Shown piece after piece: positions 6,301-7,089 of a stretch of 7,089 bases of DNA. The notes below the pieces were generated by a model. It was given only the letters and a program-made list of their open reading frames with translations, was not told where the DNA came from and made no database searches. The position numbers and the translations under genes are program-made. This DNA comes from CAYMWF01 sp964394085 [NCBI: uncultured Gemmatimonadota bacterium] (GTDB lineage: Bacteria; GCA-2686955; CAYMWF01): assembly GCA_964394085.1 (NCBI GenBank), contig CAYMWF010000142.1, positions 1 through 7,089 on the forward strand, in the 5' to 3' direction. Positions within the stretch are counted from its first letter, which is position 1, and the number at the start of each line of letters is the position of its first letter.

Positions 6301-7089
6301 TCCAGCGTTACGACTGCGGCTCGTTCTACGTCGCGGAACAGGGCGGCGTCGTCGAAGCCGCGCTGCCCCACACCCGGGCGCTGCCCGGTTCGGTCGTCAA
6401 GGTACCCGTGCTCATCAACAACGACACCTTCGGCAGGGATATCGACCGTTATATCATCAGCATGAGGTATCTGCCTTACGTTTTGAAAGCCACTGGTGAC
6501 TATGAGATCGAAGGCACGATGAGCGACGGCTGGGCAGTAAACCTTACCATGCCTTTCAACAACCGCGTGGTCGTAGACGCCAGCGGTCCGATCCTGAAGG
6601 ATAACGGAATCCTCATCAACCTGTTCTTCGAAATCACCGGCAATCCGGGACAGGCTTCTCCACTCATCTTCGACCATATCGAAATGAACGGCGGCGGCGT
6701 AGATGTCAATGCCTGTTCCGGTGAAATAGTCATAGGTTCCAAATTTTTCTTCGATTCGCCGGTAACGGCAACAATCACTCCCGAGGATTCGGTTGTGGTG
6801 ATACCAGCCGAGGGCGGATCATTCGTCTACAATGTCTCCTTCCGTAACAATACCGACACCATCCAGACCTTCGACACCTGGACCCTGGTCCACACGCCTG
6901 TCGGCGATGAATTCGGCCCGATCCTCGGCCCGAAGGAACTGCGGCTCTACCCGCTCACCTCCGCCGGCCGTAACTTCCCTCTCCACGTGCCCGCCCACGC
7001 TCCGCCGGGCGAGTACGAATATACCCTGTACGCGGGAACCTACCCCGACCTGGTGACTTCGAGCGACACCCTCGTCTTCACCAAGTCCC
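3315..7089 (+). CDS. Secreted S8 subtilase with vWA and cohesin-like domains (3' partial)
   Basis: This is the first 1258 codons of an exported serine protease; the stop lies beyond the window. In order: a signal peptide (1-31, hydrophobic core 11-29), two tandem prodomain-like units (about 53-126 and 137-205), and an S8 peptidase domain (about 215-583) with Asp260 (IIDSG), His336 (HGTCCAG), oxyanion Asn431 (SGN) and Ser509 (GTSGATPH). A 49-residue acidic insert (281-329) with a calcium-loop-like DNDGNGSVDD separates Asp and His. A vWA domain (about 600-766) follows with a full MIDAS: D604-R-S606-G-S608, T674 and D704. Next come a beta-rich linker (about 780-900), a module with DDG at 951-953 and a D-rich DG-A-DDGLY motif, a cohesin-like beta-sandwich (about 1010-1141), and a final domain with IPAEGGSF (1163-1170). 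This protein style often ends in a C-terminal sorting domain, which is not visible here. No in-frame stop interrupts the read. It probably matures by prodomain removal and acts outside the cell; the substrate is unknown. Confidence 0.93.
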   Translation, partial: MKFKSPDFSRAISILLLMVVFSLISPFSISALPNEDLYYYDKLFDKQFSFTHKPGEIMIQFETGPAGTPYAEIMNLVSSRKLNAVHDLVEKRGFGVFKIPSGVMAEEILSKLKNDPLVRSARRALVDQEGFTKYFIPDEITVRFEKEVGEQDMLSIIASRGCTVVKDHWTPGYYTLRVPTGGDPFERIRGFMELPEVRFAELNVIGFNDMLFDVDDTYYAQQWALYNNGSTGGTSDADIDAREAWDIETGDPDVLIAIIDSGVEWDHEDLQGNIWQNLAEDSDGDGVTLEWNGASWELDPGDLDGLDNDGNGSVDDLIGWDFEDGDNDPCDSASYHGTCCAGIAAAVSDNSTGVAGVAHDCRIMSLKVSLSSGANANRADAINYAASFVGDCDGLVLSNSWHMSSGDFTAVHDAVVSAKSAGAVVCFASGNGDDTPISYPAMYEQCIAVGATNEDDDRCDDTDWGTGYGSNYGDSLDIAAPGVNLYTTDLTGSDGYNSGEYYSSFGGTSGATPHVAGAAALIMSLHNRINASGIALTPDEVQDILEDNADQVGGYDYNHDGSRPGHSLELGYGRLNVNQALQEVIARAVLDLQPDPVDICLSIDRSGSMAGDKISAAKNAASQMVRLMNTGDRIGVTSYSSTSSVDYYLAEITSETIKDDAITAVNSLSTGGNTSIGGGMRTAQGELYWANPAYDPQAIILMSDGKSNTAPWVEETLLEMPSSTDVYTIGFASSTTEINEDTLQIIADDTGGEYFFASADGLALGPGGSKGSGGLELISSYQLSLNEAARRVMLDLEVIDAGDSFFDVFASKVDPSIHEVRFNLLWEDSTTSTSFKLKEPGGRIIDPSVASGDPMIEYLSDGTLASYAVISPVPGLWELEVSGYGFGDTYYLSTSGYTLLTSDLAVKNEGLFLPVTVENKLLENGLPVTGADVFAVITTPREAIYNLQLFDDGHHRDGEADDGLYANFDKGIVSTDGSYTVECRAKGFSSQSLAEFQRYDCGSFYVAEQGGVVEAALPHTRALPGSVVKVPVLINNDTFGRDIDRYIISMRYLPYVLKATGDYEIEGTMSDGWAVNLTMPFNNRVVVDASGPILKDNGILINLFFEITGNPGQASPLIFDHIEMNGGGVDVNACSGEIVIGSKFFFDSPVTATITPEDSVVVIPAEGGSFVYNVSFRNNTDTIQTFDTWTLVHTPVGDEFGPILGPKELRLYPLTSAGRNFPLHVPAHAPPGEYEYTLYAGTYPDLVTSSDTLVFTKS

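Noticed and set aside
6090-6677. 195-codon minus-strand frame within the protease gene
   Set aside because: It is a long antisense frame expected from the GC-rich codon use of the protease gene, whose own frame continues unbroken with clear domains.

Overview
The window is a bacterial chromosomal or metagenomic fragment in which every supportable gene lies on the + strand. Its right half is one very large, GC-rich open reading frame that leaves the window at base 7089. It encodes a secreted multidomain protein: signal peptide, two prodomain-like units, subtilisin-type (S8) protease, von Willebrand factor A (vWA) domain, beta-sandwich and cohesin-like modules, and a terminal domain of a kind I associate with exported proteins of FCB-group and neighbouring uncultivated phyla (Zixibacteria, Eisenbacteria, Latescibacteria and similar). 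That phylum-level placement is inference from protein style; no rRNA or other taxonomic marker is present.

Layout: (1) 1-344, mostly non-coding. (2) 345-1214, a two-helix membrane-anchored protein with a cytoplasmic HEPN/DUF4145-like helical domain. (3) 1281-1811, a RimJ/RimL-type GNAT acetyltransferase whose frame is intact except for one in-frame TGA at 1332-1334, where I expect a family tryptophan (TGG). (4) 1915-1943, a near-consensus sigma70 promoter, followed by a two-gene module: a small conserved protein (1976-2239) overlapping by 53 nt a GGY...DLD nucleotidyltransferase-fold protein (2187-2660). (5) 2661-3314, about 650 bases without a convincing gene but with a series of inverted repeats, the largest a branched foldback at 2744-2887. 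(6) 3315 to the right edge, the S8-vWA exoprotein.

The left half (HEPN-like membrane protein, broken GNAT, nucleotidyltransferase pair with its own promoter) looks like an accessory region of separately acquired small units; nothing shows they form one pathway. The nucleotidyltransferase pair is the best candidate for a little-described two-component, toxin-antitoxin-like system. The exoprotein is a stand-alone gene whose catalytic triad and metal-ion-dependent adhesion site (MIDAS) both look complete, suggesting a protease with a second metal-dependent ligand-binding function. Its C-terminus, where any cell-surface sorting signal would be, lies outside the window.
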